Source of the DNA: Nocardiopsis sp. JB363
GTDB taxonomy: Bacteria > Actinomycetota > Actinomycetes > Streptosporangiales > Streptosporangiaceae
Direction of reading: 5' to 3'
Assembly (NCBI RefSeq): GCF_900143625.1
Contig: NZ_FRFF01000009.1
Span: forward strand, 1 to 64,000
DNA length: 64,000 nt
In this document: piece by piece, positions 44,065 to 53,304 of the stretch
Position numbering within the stretch: the stretch's first letter is position 1
Layout: every line of letters begins with the position of its first letter
Made by a program: the position numbers and the translations under genes
Notes under the pieces: model-generated
Told to the model about the DNA's origin: nothing
What the model saw: the letters and a program-made list of their open reading frames with translations, nothing else
Database searches by the model: none

Positions 44065-44925
44065 TCAGGCGGAGACGCCCGCCTGGCGTTCGGCGGCTTC
44101 GACCACGTTGACCAGCAGCATCGCGCGGGTCATCGGGCCCACTCCGCCCGGGTTCGGGGACAGGTGTCCGGCGACCTCGTCCACCCCCGCGGCCACGTCG
44201 CCGACCAGACCGGCGTCGGTGCGTGACACGCCCACGTCCAGCACGGCGGCGCCCGGCTTGACCATGTCCGGGGTGATGAGCCCGGGCACGCCCGCGCCGG
44301 CGACGATGACGTCCGCCTTGCGGGTGTGCTCGGCCAGGTCACGGGTGCCGGTGTGGCACAGGGTGACGGTGGCGTTCTCCGAGCGGCGGGTCAGCAGCAG
44401 ACCGAGGGGCCGGCCCACGGTCACGCCACGACCCACCACGACGACCTCGGCGCCCTTGATCGGCACCTCGTAACGGCGCAGCAGCTCCACGATGCCGCGC
44501 GGGGTGCACGGCAGCGGGGCCTCCTCCATCAGGACCAGCCGACCCAGGTTGGTCGGCTGGAGACCGTCGGCGTCCTTGGTCGGGTCGATCAGGTCCAGCA
44601 CCCGCCCCTCGTCCAGGCCCTTGGGCAGGGGCAGTTGCACGATGTAGCCGGTGCAGGACGGGTCCTGGTTGAGCTCGTGGACGACCCGCTCCACGTCCTC
44701 CTGGGTGGCGTCGGCGGGCAGGTCGCGGCGGATGCTGGCGATACCCACCTGTTCGCAGTCGCGGTGCTTGCCGCGCACGTAGGAGTGGCTGCCCGGGTCG
44801 TCGCCGACCAGGACGGTACCGAGGCCGGGGGTGACGCCTCGGGCGTGCAGCTCGGCCACCCGCTCGGCCAGGTCCTCCCGGATGGACTTCGCGACGGCCT
44901 TTCCGTCCAGAACGATCGCGCTCAT
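44065..44925 (-). CDS. folD: Methylenetetrahydrofolate dehydrogenase/cyclohydrolase
   Basis: A 286-residue bifunctional enzyme giving 10-formyl-THF from methylene-THF with NADP. Signatures: [20 protein letters not shown] (with the Tyr and Lys of the cyclohydrolase site), [44 protein letters not shown] and [29 protein letters not shown] end. It is third in the purN-purH-folD operon, 9 bases after purH, supplying the formyl donor both Pur enzymes use. Confidence 0.96.
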   Translation of the reverse strand: MSAIVLDGKAVAKSIREDLAERVAELHARGVTPGLGTVLVGDDPGSHSYVRGKHRDCEQVGIASIRRDLPADATQEDVERVVHELNQDPSCTGYIVQLPLPKGLDEGRVLDLIDPTKDADGLQPTNLGRLVLMEEAPLPCTPRGIVELLRRYEVPIKGAEVVVVGRGVTVGRPLGLLLTRRSENATVTLCHTGTRDLAEHTRKADVIVAGAGVPGLITPDMVKPGAAVLDVGVSRTDAGLVGDVAAGVDEVAGHLSPNPGGVGPMTRAMLLVNVVEAAERQAGVSA

Positions 44926-44934
44926 GTGTTTCCC

Positions 44935-46500
44935 CTAGTGGAAGAAGTGGCGGGTACCGGTGAGGTACATGGTGACCCCGACGGCCTCGGCGGCGGCGAC
45001 GACCTCGGCGTCGCGCACGGAACCACCCGGCTGAACGACGGCGCGCACCCCGGCCTCGGTGAGGATCTCCAGACCGTCCGCGAACGGGAAGAACGCGTCG
45101 CTGGCGGCGACCGAACCCTTGACCCGGTCGGCGGCGCGGGTGACCGCGAGGCGGGCGGAGTCGACCCGGTTGACCTGGCCCATGCCCACACCGACGGTCG
45201 CACCGTCGGCGGCGAGGAGGATCGCGTTGGACTTGACCGCGCGCACGGCCTTCCAGGCGAAGGCGAGGTCGGCGAGGGTCGCCTCGTCGGCGGGCGTTCC
45301 GGTGGCCAGGGTCCAGCCGGCGGGGTCGTCGCCCTCGGCGTCGATGACGTCGGTGTCCTGGACCAGCAGGCCGCCGCTGATCTGACGGGTCTCCCGGCGG
45401 GGACCCCGTGCCGGGTCGGCGACGACCAGCAGACGGATGTTCTTCTTCTTGGCGAGGGTGGTGACGGCCTCGTCGGTGAACGCGGGGGCGACCACGACCT
45501 CGGTGAAGATCTCGGCGATCTGCGCGGCCAGTTCGGCACCGACCTCACGGTTGGTGGCGATCACCCCGCCGAACGCGGACACCGGATCGGAGGCGTGCGC
45601 CTTGCGGTGGGCCTCGGTGTTGTCGGCGCCCACGGCGATCCCGCAGGGGTTGGCGTGCTTGATGATGGCCACGCACGGCTCGTCGAAGTCGTAGGCGGCG
45701 CGCAGGGCGGCATCGGAGTCGACGTAGTTGTTGTACGACATCGCCTTGCCGTGCAGCTGCTCGGCGCCCGCCAGTCCGCCGCCGGACCCGGCCTCGGAGT
45801 AGAGGGCGGCCTTCTGGTGCGGGTTCTCCCCGTAGCGCAGGGTGTCCTGGCGGGTGTACACCGAAGCGCGGAAGTCCGACCAGCCGGTCTCCTTCGCCTC
45901 GGTGTCGGGGGCGTAGGTGGAGGCGAACCAGTCGGCGACCGCGGCGTCGTAGGCGGCGGTGTGCTGGAAGGCCTTCCCTGCCAGGGCCTTGCGCTGGTCG
46001 AGGGTGAAGCCGCCGTCGCGCACGGCCGCCAGGACCGCGTCGTAGGCGGTCGGGTCGACCACGATCGCCACGCTGCCGTGGTTCTTGGCGGAGGCGCGGA
46101 CCATGGCGGGGCCGCCGATGTCGATCTTCTCGATGCAGTCGGCCTCGGAGGCGCCGGAGGCGACGGTGTCGGAGAAGGGGTAGAGGTTCACCACGACCAG
46201 GTCGAACGGGGCGATGCCCAGCTCGTCGATCTTGGCGACGTGCTCGGGGTTGCCCTGGTCGGCGAGCAGCCCGGCGTGGACCGCGGGGTGCAGGGTCTTG
46301 ACCCGCCCCTCCATGATCTCGGGGAAGCCCGTGACGTCCTCGACCGGGGTGACGGCCACGCCCGCCTCGGTGAGCCGGGCCGCGGTCGAGCCGGTGGAGA
46401 CGATCTCCACCCCCGCCGCCGCCAGGCCGGCCCCCAGCTCCGCCAGGCCGGTCTTGTCGTACACACTGATCAACGCGCGCCTGATGGCCTGCTGCGTCAC
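44935..46500 (-). CDS. purH: AICAR transformylase / IMP cyclohydrolase
   Basis: A 521-residue bifunctional enzyme for the last two steps of IMP synthesis. N-terminal cyclohydrolase: [47 protein letters not shown]-terminal transformylase: [51 protein letters not shown] (with Lys-His and Asn), [20 protein letters not shown]. The chain ends TGTRHFFH as in the family. GTG start overlaps the purN stop by 4 bases. Confidence 0.96.
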   Translation of the reverse strand: MTQQAIRRALISVYDKTGLAELGAGLAAAGVEIVSTGSTAARLTEAGVAVTPVEDVTGFPEIMEGRVKTLHPAVHAGLLADQGNPEHVAKIDELGIAPFDLVVVNLYPFSDTVASGASEADCIEKIDIGGPAMVRASAKNHGSVAIVVDPTAYDAVLAAVRDGGFTLDQRKALAGKAFQHTAAYDAAVADWFASTYAPDTEAKETGWSDFRASVYTRQDTLRYGENPHQKAALYSEAGSGGGLAGAEQLHGKAMSYNNYVDSDAALRAAYDFDEPCVAIIKHANPCGIAVGADNTEAHRKAHASDPVSAFGGVIATNREVGAELAAQIAEIFTEVVVAPAFTDEAVTTLAKKKNIRLLVVADPARGPRRETRQISGGLLVQDTDVIDAEGDDPAGWTLATGTPADEATLADLAFAWKAVRAVKSNAILLAADGATVGVGMGQVNRVDSARLAVTRAADRVKGSVAASDAFFPFADGLEILTEAGVRAVVQPGGSVRDAEVVAAAEAVGVTMYLTGTRHFFH

Positions 46501-47138
46501 CGGTTCTCCTCTGTGTCGATGCGGCCGAACCGCACGTACCTGCCGTCGATGGTCCAGCCCTCACGGGCGAGCCGGCCGACCGTGTCGACCAGCATGCGGC
46601 GCTCCACGACCTTGATCCGTTCGTGGAGGCTGGACTCGTCGTCACCGTCCTCGACGGGCACCGCGACCTGGTCGATGATCGGGCCGGAGTCGACGCCCTC
46701 GTCGAGGAAGTGGATGGTGGTGCCGGTGATGCGGACACCGTGGGCGAGCGCGTCGCGTACCGCGTGCGCGCCGGGGAAGGAGGGAAGCATGGCCGGGTGG
46801 ATGTTCACCGCCTGGTGGCGGCCGACCACGGCGGGACCGAGGATGCGCATGAATCCGGCGGAGACGACCAGGTCGGGCTCGTGCTCGGCGATCCGGTCGG
46901 ACATGGCGGCGTCCCACTGGGAACGGTCGGCGTAGGCACGGAAGGGCACCGAGAACGTGGGGACACCGGCGGCTTCGGCCACCTCGATTCCACGGGTTCC
47001 CTCACGGTCGGTACCGACGGCGACGATCTCCGCCCCGTAGTCGGGGTTCTTCGCGGCTTCCATCAGGGCGGCCATGTTGCTGCCCGTCCCCGATATGAGA
47101 ACCACCACTCGCGCGGACAAAGCGTGCTTCTCCCTCAT
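46497..47138 (-). CDS. purN: Phosphoribosylglycinamide formyltransferase
   Basis: A 213-residue folate-dependent GAR transformylase. [18 protein letters not shown] binds phosphate, the formyl-transfer site is [36 protein letters not shown] (Asn-His...), and [17 protein letters not shown] supplies the catalytic Asp. ATG 47138 is used here; a TTG six codons on has GAGGGAG at better spacing and may be the true start. First gene of the operon with purH and folD. Confidence 0.93.
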   Translation of the reverse strand: MREKHALSARVVVLISGTGSNMAALMEAAKNPDYGAEIVAVGTDREGTRGIEVAEAAGVPTFSVPFRAYADRSQWDAAMSDRIAEHEPDLVVSAGFMRILGPAVVGRHQAVNIHPAMLPSFPGAHAVRDALAHGVRITGTTIHFLDEGVDSGPIIDQVAVPVEDGDDESSLHERIKVVERRMLVDTVGRLAREGWTIDGRYVRFGRIDTEENR

Positions 47139-47405
47139 GTGTAGAAGAACGGTGCGGGAACACGTGGTCCCCACTTCCGGGGGCGCCGGGGGACGGCGCA
47201 GCATCCGGAAAAATCGCGTACGCACGGCACAGACGCCGGGCATGGGCACAGTCGGCCCGTCCGCGCTCCCACCCTATCGGGCCGGGTAGCGTCTACCCCA
47301 CGCGGACCTTGAGTTCCACCCGCACACGTTGAGCCCCCGTCTCCGCCCCGGCGGACGCGGTCCACGGCGCCCCACCTGCTCGGGCGCCACCGAAGGAGTG
47401 AACCT

Positions 47406-47798
47406 GTGACCGACAACAGCCCGGAGACCCAGGCCGACGACCGCTCCCCCAAGGTCGAGCGAGGCGGCCTGTGGGGCCTGTTCCTGGGCCTGGCGGGCCT
47501 GTTGTTCCCGCCCTACAGCGGCGTGCTGTCCGCCCTCGGGGTGGTGCAGGGCCTGCGGGCCCGTAGAGCCGCGCGGGCCCACAAGTCCGAAGCCCCGGGC
47601 GCCCTGTCGAGCATGGTCCTCGGTGTGGTCGGTGTGGTCATCTCCGCGGCGATGTTCTCCGTCCTGCTCGTCTACAGCGACCAGGTCACGGAGTACCGGG
47701 ACTGTGCGGCGCGGGCGCACACGGTGTCCTCGCAGAAGGCGTGCGACGAGGCCTGGGAGTCCGACACCGGCCTGCCCACGGTCGTCGTCGGAGGATAA
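47406..47798 (+). CDS. DUF4190-type small membrane protein
   Basis: A 130-residue protein. The N-terminal 20 residues are polar; two membrane segments follow (GLFLGLAGLLFPPYSGVLSALGVVQG and MVLGVVGVVISAAMFSVLLVY), with a short extracytoplasmic Cys-containing tail (YRDCAARAH, KACDEAW). The arrangement and the G-L-R-A-R-R-A-A-R loop fit DUF4190. Function unknown. GTG 47406 follows AAGGAG. Confidence 0.75.
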   Translation: MTDNSPETQADDRSPKVERGGLWGLFLGLAGLLFPPYSGVLSALGVVQGLRARRAARAHKSEAPGALSSMVLGVVGVVISAAMFSVLLVYSDQVTEYRDCAARAHTVSSQKACDEAWESDTGLPTVVVGG

Positions 47799-47830
47799 GG
47801 GGACCCGGGTCCGAACAATCACGTTCGGTG

Positions 47831-47864
47831 AGGGGCGGCGGGGAGGATCCCCACCGCCCCTTTT
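47831..47864 (+). terminator. Intrinsic terminator with T run
   Basis: 13-bp stem with one mismatch (47831-47843 with 47849-47861) followed by TTTT. The next 180 bases are comparatively AT-rich and probably hold the exopolysaccharide operon promoter. Confidence 0.8.
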
Positions 47865-48046
47865 GCATCCCCATAGGCCGAATATCCGACTTCTCTACAC
47901 AGATCGACCCTGGCCGGGCCGATTTCCGGACACCTTCGGGCAAGAAAAAGGGTTGTTTCTCAAACCACCAAGCAGACCCAAAGGGATTACACTTAGTATT
48001 CAAGCGTTCACTAAAAGTGCTGCCATGTCTGCGTGGAGAGGACCCG

Positions 48047-49741
48047 ATGGACACCGACGTCCCCGGCTCGTCCGGACCGGAACTGAAGGAGTACACCGCG
48101 TTGTTGAGGCGCCGCCGGCGGCTCGTGTGCGCCGGCGTGCTCGGTGGCTTGGTCCTCGCCACCGCCGGGGCTCTCGCGGTGCCCTCCACCTATACCTCCG
48201 TCGCCTCGGTCCAGGTCCACCCCACCGAAATGGCGGAGTTCACCGGGGAGCGGTCCGGACGCCTGACCGGCGACGTCAACCTCGACAGCGAGGCCCAGAT
48301 CGTGGTCTCCGACCGGGTGACCGGAACCGCCGCCGAGGAGCTCCCCGGGTCGGCCACCTCCGAGGACGTGCGCGAAAACGTCGACGTGACCGTCCCGCCC
48401 AACAGCAACATCCTGGAACTGCGCTACTCCGCGCGCACCCCGGAACTGGCCCGCGCGGGCGCCGGTTCCCTCGCGGAGGCCTACCTGGAACAGCGGGAGG
48501 TCCAGGTCCACGCCCTCATCGAGGGGCGGTTGGAGGCCCTGCGCGCCGAACAACAGGACCGTTACGACGACCTGGCCGAACTGACCGGAGAAAACCAGAT
48601 GGTCGCCGGGACGGACGCCCGCGCCGAGGCCCTGCGCCAGGAGATCACCGACCTCGGCAACGGCATCACCCCGCTGAGCGCCCTGCGCGAGACGGTCTCC
48701 CCCGGCCAGGTCATCACCCCCGCGTCCCTGCCGGAATCACCCTCCTCGCCGCTCCTGGCGCTGTGGATCGTGGCGGGCACCGCGCTGGGCCTGTTGGCCG
48801 GGCTCCTGGCGGCCGTGGTCCGCGACCGGATGGACCCGCGTCTGCGGGACACCGAGGAGACCGAACGGATCGGCTCCCTGCCCGTCCTGCTCGACCTGTC
48901 CGTCCCCGGGGATCGCTCCGGCCGTTCCCCCGGCCTGCTCGACGACACCACCCCCACCGGGCAGCGGGCCAACGAGTTCGCGCACCTGGTCCGCGCCCGA
49001 CTGGCCGAGACCGACGACGGCGAGGACCGCTCCGCCGCCCTCGCCGCGACGGAGGGCGGCGAACCCGCGCCGGGCCGGGTCATCGTGGTCACCGGCACCA
49101 CCCCGGGACGCGCCGGTACCGCCGCCGCGGTGAACCTGGCCGCCGCGCTGGCCCGTGGTGGCTCCGACACCCTGTTGGTCTGCGCGGACCCGCGCACCGA
49201 AACCGTCCACGAGCTCCTCGGGCTTTCCGAGGGCCCCGGCCTGGCCGACGTCCTCATCGACGGGGAGGACCCCGCCGAACTGGCGGTGCACCCCGCTCAC
49301 ACGCCCCGCCTGCGGGTACTGCGCCATGGGACCGCCGGTACCGTGGCGCCCCTCCAGGGCGGCGCCGCCGAACTCGTGGAGCTGCTGCGTTCTCGCGCGG
49401 AATTCGTGGTCGTGGCCACGGCCTCCGCCGGCGAGCGCGCCGACGTCCACGCCCTGGCCGCCTCCGCCGACCTGCTGCTGCCGGTGGTGGAGCTGGGTCT
49501 GAGCCCGCGCTCGGACCTGACCGGGTTGGTCACCGCGGGAACCCGCTTCGGGGTGACCGTCCCGGGCGCGATCACGGTTCCGCGTCAGCCCGGCCCCGGG
49601 CCCGTTCCGATGCCGCGTGTGCCGGTGCCACCCGCACCGCGCCGGCCCAGCGAGACGAGGGCCGCCCATGCCGACGACCTGTCGCGTGGGTCGGCGCTGC
49701 CCACCTCCGGTGGGGCCGCGTCGGTCGGATCCCGACGTTGA
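48047..49741 (+). CDS. Wzz-type polysaccharide co-polymerase with degenerate BY-kinase domain
   Basis: A 564-residue protein that would set chain length and pair with the polymerase. The N-terminal Wzz domain has a first helix (LVCAGVLGGLVLATAGALAV) and a second about residue 240 (LALWIVAGTALGLLAGLLAAVV). The cytoplasmic part resembles a bacterial tyrosine kinase, but the Walker A reads VVTGTTPGRAGTAAAVNLA, without the Lys of G-K-S/T. LLVCADPR replaces the usual D-x-D Walker A', and there is no Tyr cluster at the Pro-rich tail. It is probably not an active kinase. ATG 48047 follows GGAGAGGA. First gene of the operon. Confidence 0.85.
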   Translation: MDTDVPGSSGPELKEYTALLRRRRRLVCAGVLGGLVLATAGALAVPSTYTSVASVQVHPTEMAEFTGERSGRLTGDVNLDSEAQIVVSDRVTGTAAEELPGSATSEDVRENVDVTVPPNSNILELRYSARTPELARAGAGSLAEAYLEQREVQVHALIEGRLEALRAEQQDRYDDLAELTGENQMVAGTDARAEALRQEITDLGNGITPLSALRETVSPGQVITPASLPESPSSPLLALWIVAGTALGLLAGLLAAVVRDRMDPRLRDTEETERIGSLPVLLDLSVPGDRSGRSPGLLDDTTPTGQRANEFAHLVRARLAETDDGEDRSAALAATEGGEPAPGRVIVVTGTTPGRAGTAAAVNLAAALARGGSDTLLVCADPRTETVHELLGLSEGPGLADVLIDGEDPAELAVHPAHTPRLRVLRHGTAGTVAPLQGGAAELVELLRSRAEFVVVATASAGERADVHALAASADLLLPVVELGLSPRSDLTGLVTAGTRFGVTVPGAITVPRQPGPGPVPMPRVPVPPAPRRPSETRAAHADDLSRGSALPTSGGAASVGSRR

Positions 49742-49746
49742 CGGCC

Positions 49747-51144
49747 GTGGGCGCGGCCACCCGGGGGGCGCGTTCGACGGCCGTGACCTGGCAGGTCACC
49801 GCACGGCGCGGGTCCACCCCGGTCACCGGGTGGCCCGTGGTCTGGTTGCTGGCCGGGTACCCGCTGTGGTGGGCGCTCGGCATGGGGCAGTTCGCGTACT
49901 GGCTGTTCGCGGTGCCGATGCTCGCCGAACTGGTACGCCGCCACCGCACGGTGGGGCTGCGGGTGCCGCCGTGGTTCTGGCTGTGGGCGCTGTTCCTGGT
50001 GTGGACGGTGCTCGGGTTGGCGCTGGTCACGGTGGAGATGCCCGGGACCGTGCCGGGGAGCGGCGGTTACCCGGGTGCGGTACTGCGCGTGATCAACTAT
50101 CTGGTGCTCACCGTGGTGATGCTCTACGTCGGCAACCTCACCGAGCGTGAGCTGCCCGTCCGTCTGGTCGCCTGGTCCTTGGCGGTGCTGTGCCTGGTCA
50201 CCATCGCCGGTGGCTACCTGGGGATGCTCGCGCCGACGTTCGAATTCACCGCCCCGCTGGAGTACCTGATGCCGGGCGCCCTGGTGTCCGATCCCTACAT
50301 GCAGACGCTGATCCACCCCGCGTCGGCGCAGATCATGGACATCTTCGGATACGAGTCCGCCCGTCCCAAGGCCCCGTGGGAGTACACCAACATCTGGGGT
50401 TACATGATCTCCCTGCTGCTGGTGTGGCTGATGGTGGCCTGGGTGATCCAGGGAACCGGCCTGGCGCGGTGGGGCGCCCTGGTGGCCGCGGGGGTGTCGG
50501 TGGCCCCGATCGTGTACTCGCTCAACCGCGCCCTGTGGGCCGGTCTGATGCTGTCGCTGGCCTTCGGCGCCGCCCAAGCGCTGCGCCGAGGCCGGGTGGT
50601 GCTGGTGGGCGCCGGGGCGGTCGCCATGGTCGCTCTATCGCTCACCCTGGCGTTGTCCCCGTTGGCGGACGTGGTGCGCGAGCGCGCCGACAACCCGCAC
50701 AGCGACGACGGGCGCGCGGCCACCAACGCCGCGTCGGTCGAGGCCGCCGACCTGTCGCCGGTGGTGGGCTGGGGCACCACCCGTGAGGGGCAGGGCAGCT
50801 CCGACTCGATCGCCATCGGCCCGTCCGCCGAGTGCCCGGGCTGTGGTCAGCACGTGATCGGCAACGCCGGCCAGTTGTGGATGACCCTCATCGCGTCCGG
50901 GTGGGTGGGCACGGCCCTGTTCGTGGCGTTCTTCGCCGTGGTGGCCTGGCGGTACCGCGCCGCGGTGACCGTGGTCGGGCAGGGCGCCCTGCTGACCGTG
51001 CTGCTTCTGTTCTGGTACATGTTCTTCTACGTCGCGCTCATGTCCCCGCTCGCCGTCACCATGATCGCCGTCGCCCTGCTGTGGCGCGTCGAGGAACCCC
51101 TGGTGGCCGGGCGTCGGGCGACGCGTGCTGGGGGTGTCTGGTGA
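49747..51144 (+). CDS. Wzy-like O-antigen ligase/polymerase family protein
   Basis: A 465-residue protein with about ten membrane helices and the large outside loop typical of Wzy/WaaL (roughly YLMPGALVSDPYMQTL to YESARPKAPWEYTNIWG, and another with VVGWGTTREGQGSS). It would join repeat units on undecaprenyl pyrophosphate outside the cell. SLNRALWAGL corresponds to the conserved Arg-containing R-x-x-x-L stretch. Candidate starts are TTG 49738 (overlapping the previous stop), GTG 49747 and GTG 49783; none has a strong ribosome site. Stop overlaps the next gene by GTGA. Confidence 0.85.
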   Translation: MGAATRGARSTAVTWQVTARRGSTPVTGWPVVWLLAGYPLWWALGMGQFAYWLFAVPMLAELVRRHRTVGLRVPPWFWLWALFLVWTVLGLALVTVEMPGTVPGSGGYPGAVLRVINYLVLTVVMLYVGNLTERELPVRLVAWSLAVLCLVTIAGGYLGMLAPTFEFTAPLEYLMPGALVSDPYMQTLIHPASAQIMDIFGYESARPKAPWEYTNIWGYMISLLLVWLMVAWVIQGTGLARWGALVAAGVSVAPIVYSLNRALWAGLMLSLAFGAAQALRRGRVVLVGAGAVAMVALSLTLALSPLADVVRERADNPHSDDGRAATNAASVEAADLSPVVGWGTTREGQGSSDSIAIGPSAECPGCGQHVIGNAGQLWMTLIASGWVGTALFVAFFAVVAWRYRAAVTVVGQGALLTVLLLFWYMFFYVALMSPLAVTMIAVALLWRVEEPLVAGRRATRAGGVW

Positions 51145-52364
51145 GGACCGAGACCACTTACCTGACCGATCTGGCCGCGGTGCTGTGGCCATGCGGCGGG
51201 CTGCTCGGGCCGGGGGACGGCAGTGTGCTGCGGATGGCGCCCCGCAACCGGGGCAATCAGTACCTTCCGGTGCCCAACGCGCACAATCCTCGGGTGATCC
51301 TGCCCGCGGGCAACCGCTCGGTGGCGGCCCGGGGCATCGCCTCGTTCGCGCAGGGCCACTCCTTCAAGGAACGGCTGCGCACCATGTTGCTGACGGGCGC
51401 GTTCGCCACCGGGGTGGCCCCGCTGCTGCTGCGCGACCGCCTGTACGTGGGCGCGGGCCCGGGCATCGAACACGCGCTCACCACCGCACTCGACCGCGAG
51501 CTCGCCATCGCCATCCACGTGGGGCCGCCCCGAGCCAACCGCAAACCGGTCCTGCTGCTACTCACCCCGGGCGGGCGGACGATCGGGTACGCCAAGGTCG
51601 CCATCAACGAGCTCACCGGTCGACTGGTGCGGGCCGAGACCCGTGCGCTACGCCACCTGGCGGAGAGACCGATGCGGGACGTGACCGTCCCTCGCCTGCT
51701 CTACGACGGTGAGTGGAACGGTCAACCCCTGTTGGTCCAGGAGGCCCTGCCCGTCGGTGATCAGACCGATCGGCCCACCCGCCGCCAGTTGCTGCGCTGC
51801 GTCACGCAGATCGTCTGCCTGGCCCCGGTCCGGGAGCGCCGTCTGTCGGTGAGCCCCTACCGGCGCACCCTGGACGAACGCATCGCCAAACTGGGCTCCC
51901 GCCCGGAGGTCGCGCCCCTGCGGACCGCGCTGCACCGGCTTCCGGACGTGCGGCTGCCCTTCGGGGCCTGGCACGGCGATCTGACCCGGTGGAACATCGC
52001 CGGCACGGCGCGGCGCGCGTTCGTGTGGGACTGGGAACGTCTGGCCATGGACGCGCCCGCCGGGTTCGACGCGCTGCACTACGACCTCAACGAGTGTGTC
52101 CAGGCGGGGGTCCACCCGGGGGTGCACCGTTGGTTGGACAGCGGTTCACGGCTGCTGCGCGACCCCCTGATGGCCGGACTCGGGCTTCGTCCGCACACGG
52201 TGTCCACGGTGATGGCGCTGTACCTGATCGACCTGGCCACCCGTTACCTGCACGACCGGCAGGCGGAGAGCGGTGGCCACCTCGCCGCGGTGGACGACTG
52301 GCTGCTTCCCGCTTTGGAGGGCCTTCAGGAGAGAGCCGCGCATGAAGCCGACCACACCGGCTGA
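51141..52364 (+). CDS. Aminoglycoside-phosphotransferase-fold kinase in EPS operon
   Basis: A 407-residue cytosolic protein. The last 170 residues contain the APH/choline-kinase core: GAWHGDLTRWNIAGTARRAF gives H-G-D-x-x-x-x-N (catalytic Asp, metal Asn) and VWDWERL gives the D-x-E metal motif. An N-terminal ATP-binding half is present but poorly conserved; IGYAKVAINELTGRLVRAETRAL holds the likely ATP Lys and the helix-C Glu. Within this operon it may phosphorylate a sugar or polymer precursor, not an antibiotic. GTG start overlaps the preceding stop. Confidence 0.75.
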   Translation: MRTETTYLTDLAAVLWPCGGLLGPGDGSVLRMAPRNRGNQYLPVPNAHNPRVILPAGNRSVAARGIASFAQGHSFKERLRTMLLTGAFATGVAPLLLRDRLYVGAGPGIEHALTTALDRELAIAIHVGPPRANRKPVLLLLTPGGRTIGYAKVAINELTGRLVRAETRALRHLAERPMRDVTVPRLLYDGEWNGQPLLVQEALPVGDQTDRPTRRQLLRCVTQIVCLAPVRERRLSVSPYRRTLDERIAKLGSRPEVAPLRTALHRLPDVRLPFGAWHGDLTRWNIAGTARRAFVWDWERLAMDAPAGFDALHYDLNECVQAGVHPGVHRWLDSGSRLLRDPLMAGLGLRPHTVSTVMALYLIDLATRYLHDRQAESGGHLAAVDDWLLPALEGLQERAAHEADHTG

Positions 52365-53304
52365 GCCGGCACGACCCACCCCCGATCACACCCTCCTCGC
52401 CGTCCACCTCTCATCCAAGGAACTCGTGATGCCCCGGGCCACCTCCCCGTTGACCCGCCTGGCCGTTCCGGCCAGGCGTGCCCTTCTGCCCATCGCCGAC
52501 GGGCTCGGCGGGATGACCCGCCATGCCAGGGCCCTGCCGGACTTCCTCCTCTGCGGTGCCCAACGTTCGGGCACGACCTCCCTGTTCAAGGCGTTGAACC
52601 TGCATCCCGCGGTCACCGGCCCGGTCCTGCGCAAGGGTGTCCATTACTTCGACACCGGACACCACAACGGCCTGGACTGGTACCGGTCGCACTTCCCCCT
52701 GCGCAACGGTCTGCGCGCCCGCTGGGGTCGGTCCCGGATCCGGGTATTCGAGTCCAGCCCGTACTACCTGTTCCATCCCCTGGCCGCGGAGCGCATCGCC
52801 CGGGAGCTGCCGGAGACGAAGGTCGTGGTGATCCTGCGCGACCCGGTGGAGCGGGCGTACTCGGCGCACGCCCACGAGAGCGCGCGCGGCTTCGAGACCG
52901 AACCGTTCACCCGCGCGATCGAGCTGGAGGAGCGGCGGCTGGCCGGAGCCGAGGAACGGCTGAGCGCCGACCCGACCCACTACTCGCGCTCGCACCAACA
53001 CCACGGATACGTGGCGCGGGGGAACTACGTGGACCAGTTGATCCGGATGGAACACCATCTCGGCCGCGATCGGATGCACGTGGTGGACTACGCCGACCTG
53101 TTCGACGGCACCTCCCGGACGCTTGAGGGGATCGTCCGTTTCCTGGAACTGCCACCGACCCCGATGGCGCCCCCGGGCCGGCACAACACCCGCAAGCGGG
53201 CGATGATGCCCGAGTCGTTGCGCGCGGAACTGACCTCCCGGTTCGCCGAGAACGACGCTCGGCTGGCCGTCTGGTGGGGGCGCACCCCCTCGTGGTACCG
53301 GTGA
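52342..53304 (+). CDS. PAPS-dependent sulfotransferase
   Basis: A 320-residue Sulfotransfer_1-type enzyme. The 5'-phosphosulfate loop is LCGAQRSGTTSLFKAL, and the 3'-phosphate site is VVVILRDPVERAYSAHAH (Arg...Ser). FESSPYYLFHPLAAERI and GNYVDQLIRM are as in carbohydrate sulfotransferases of the heparan-sulfate class. It probably sulfates the sugar chain or its lipid-linked unit. ATG 52342 follows AGGAGAG; ATG 52429 with AAGGA is nearly as good. Overlaps the kinase gene and, by GTGA, the flippase gene. Confidence 0.88.
   Translation: MKPTTPAEPARPTPDHTLLAVHLSSKELVMPRATSPLTRLAVPARRALLPIADGLGGMTRHARALPDFLLCGAQRSGTTSLFKALNLHPAVTGPVLRKGVHYFDTGHHNGLDWYRSHFPLRNGLRARWGRSRIRVFESSPYYLFHPLAAERIARELPETKVVVILRDPVERAYSAHAHESARGFETEPFTRAIELEERRLAGAEERLSADPTHYSRSHQHHGYVARGNYVDQLIRMEHHLGRDRMHVVDYADLFDGTSRTLEGIVRFLELPPTPMAPPGRHNTRKRAMMPESLRAELTSRFAENDARLAVWWGRTPSWYR

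Noticed and set aside
47623..51144. 1173-codon frame covering the Wzz and Wzy genes
   Set aside because: Only the part after about 49747 encodes a membrane protein; the earlier part is Arg/Gly/Pro-rich frame-shifted reading of the Wzz gene.
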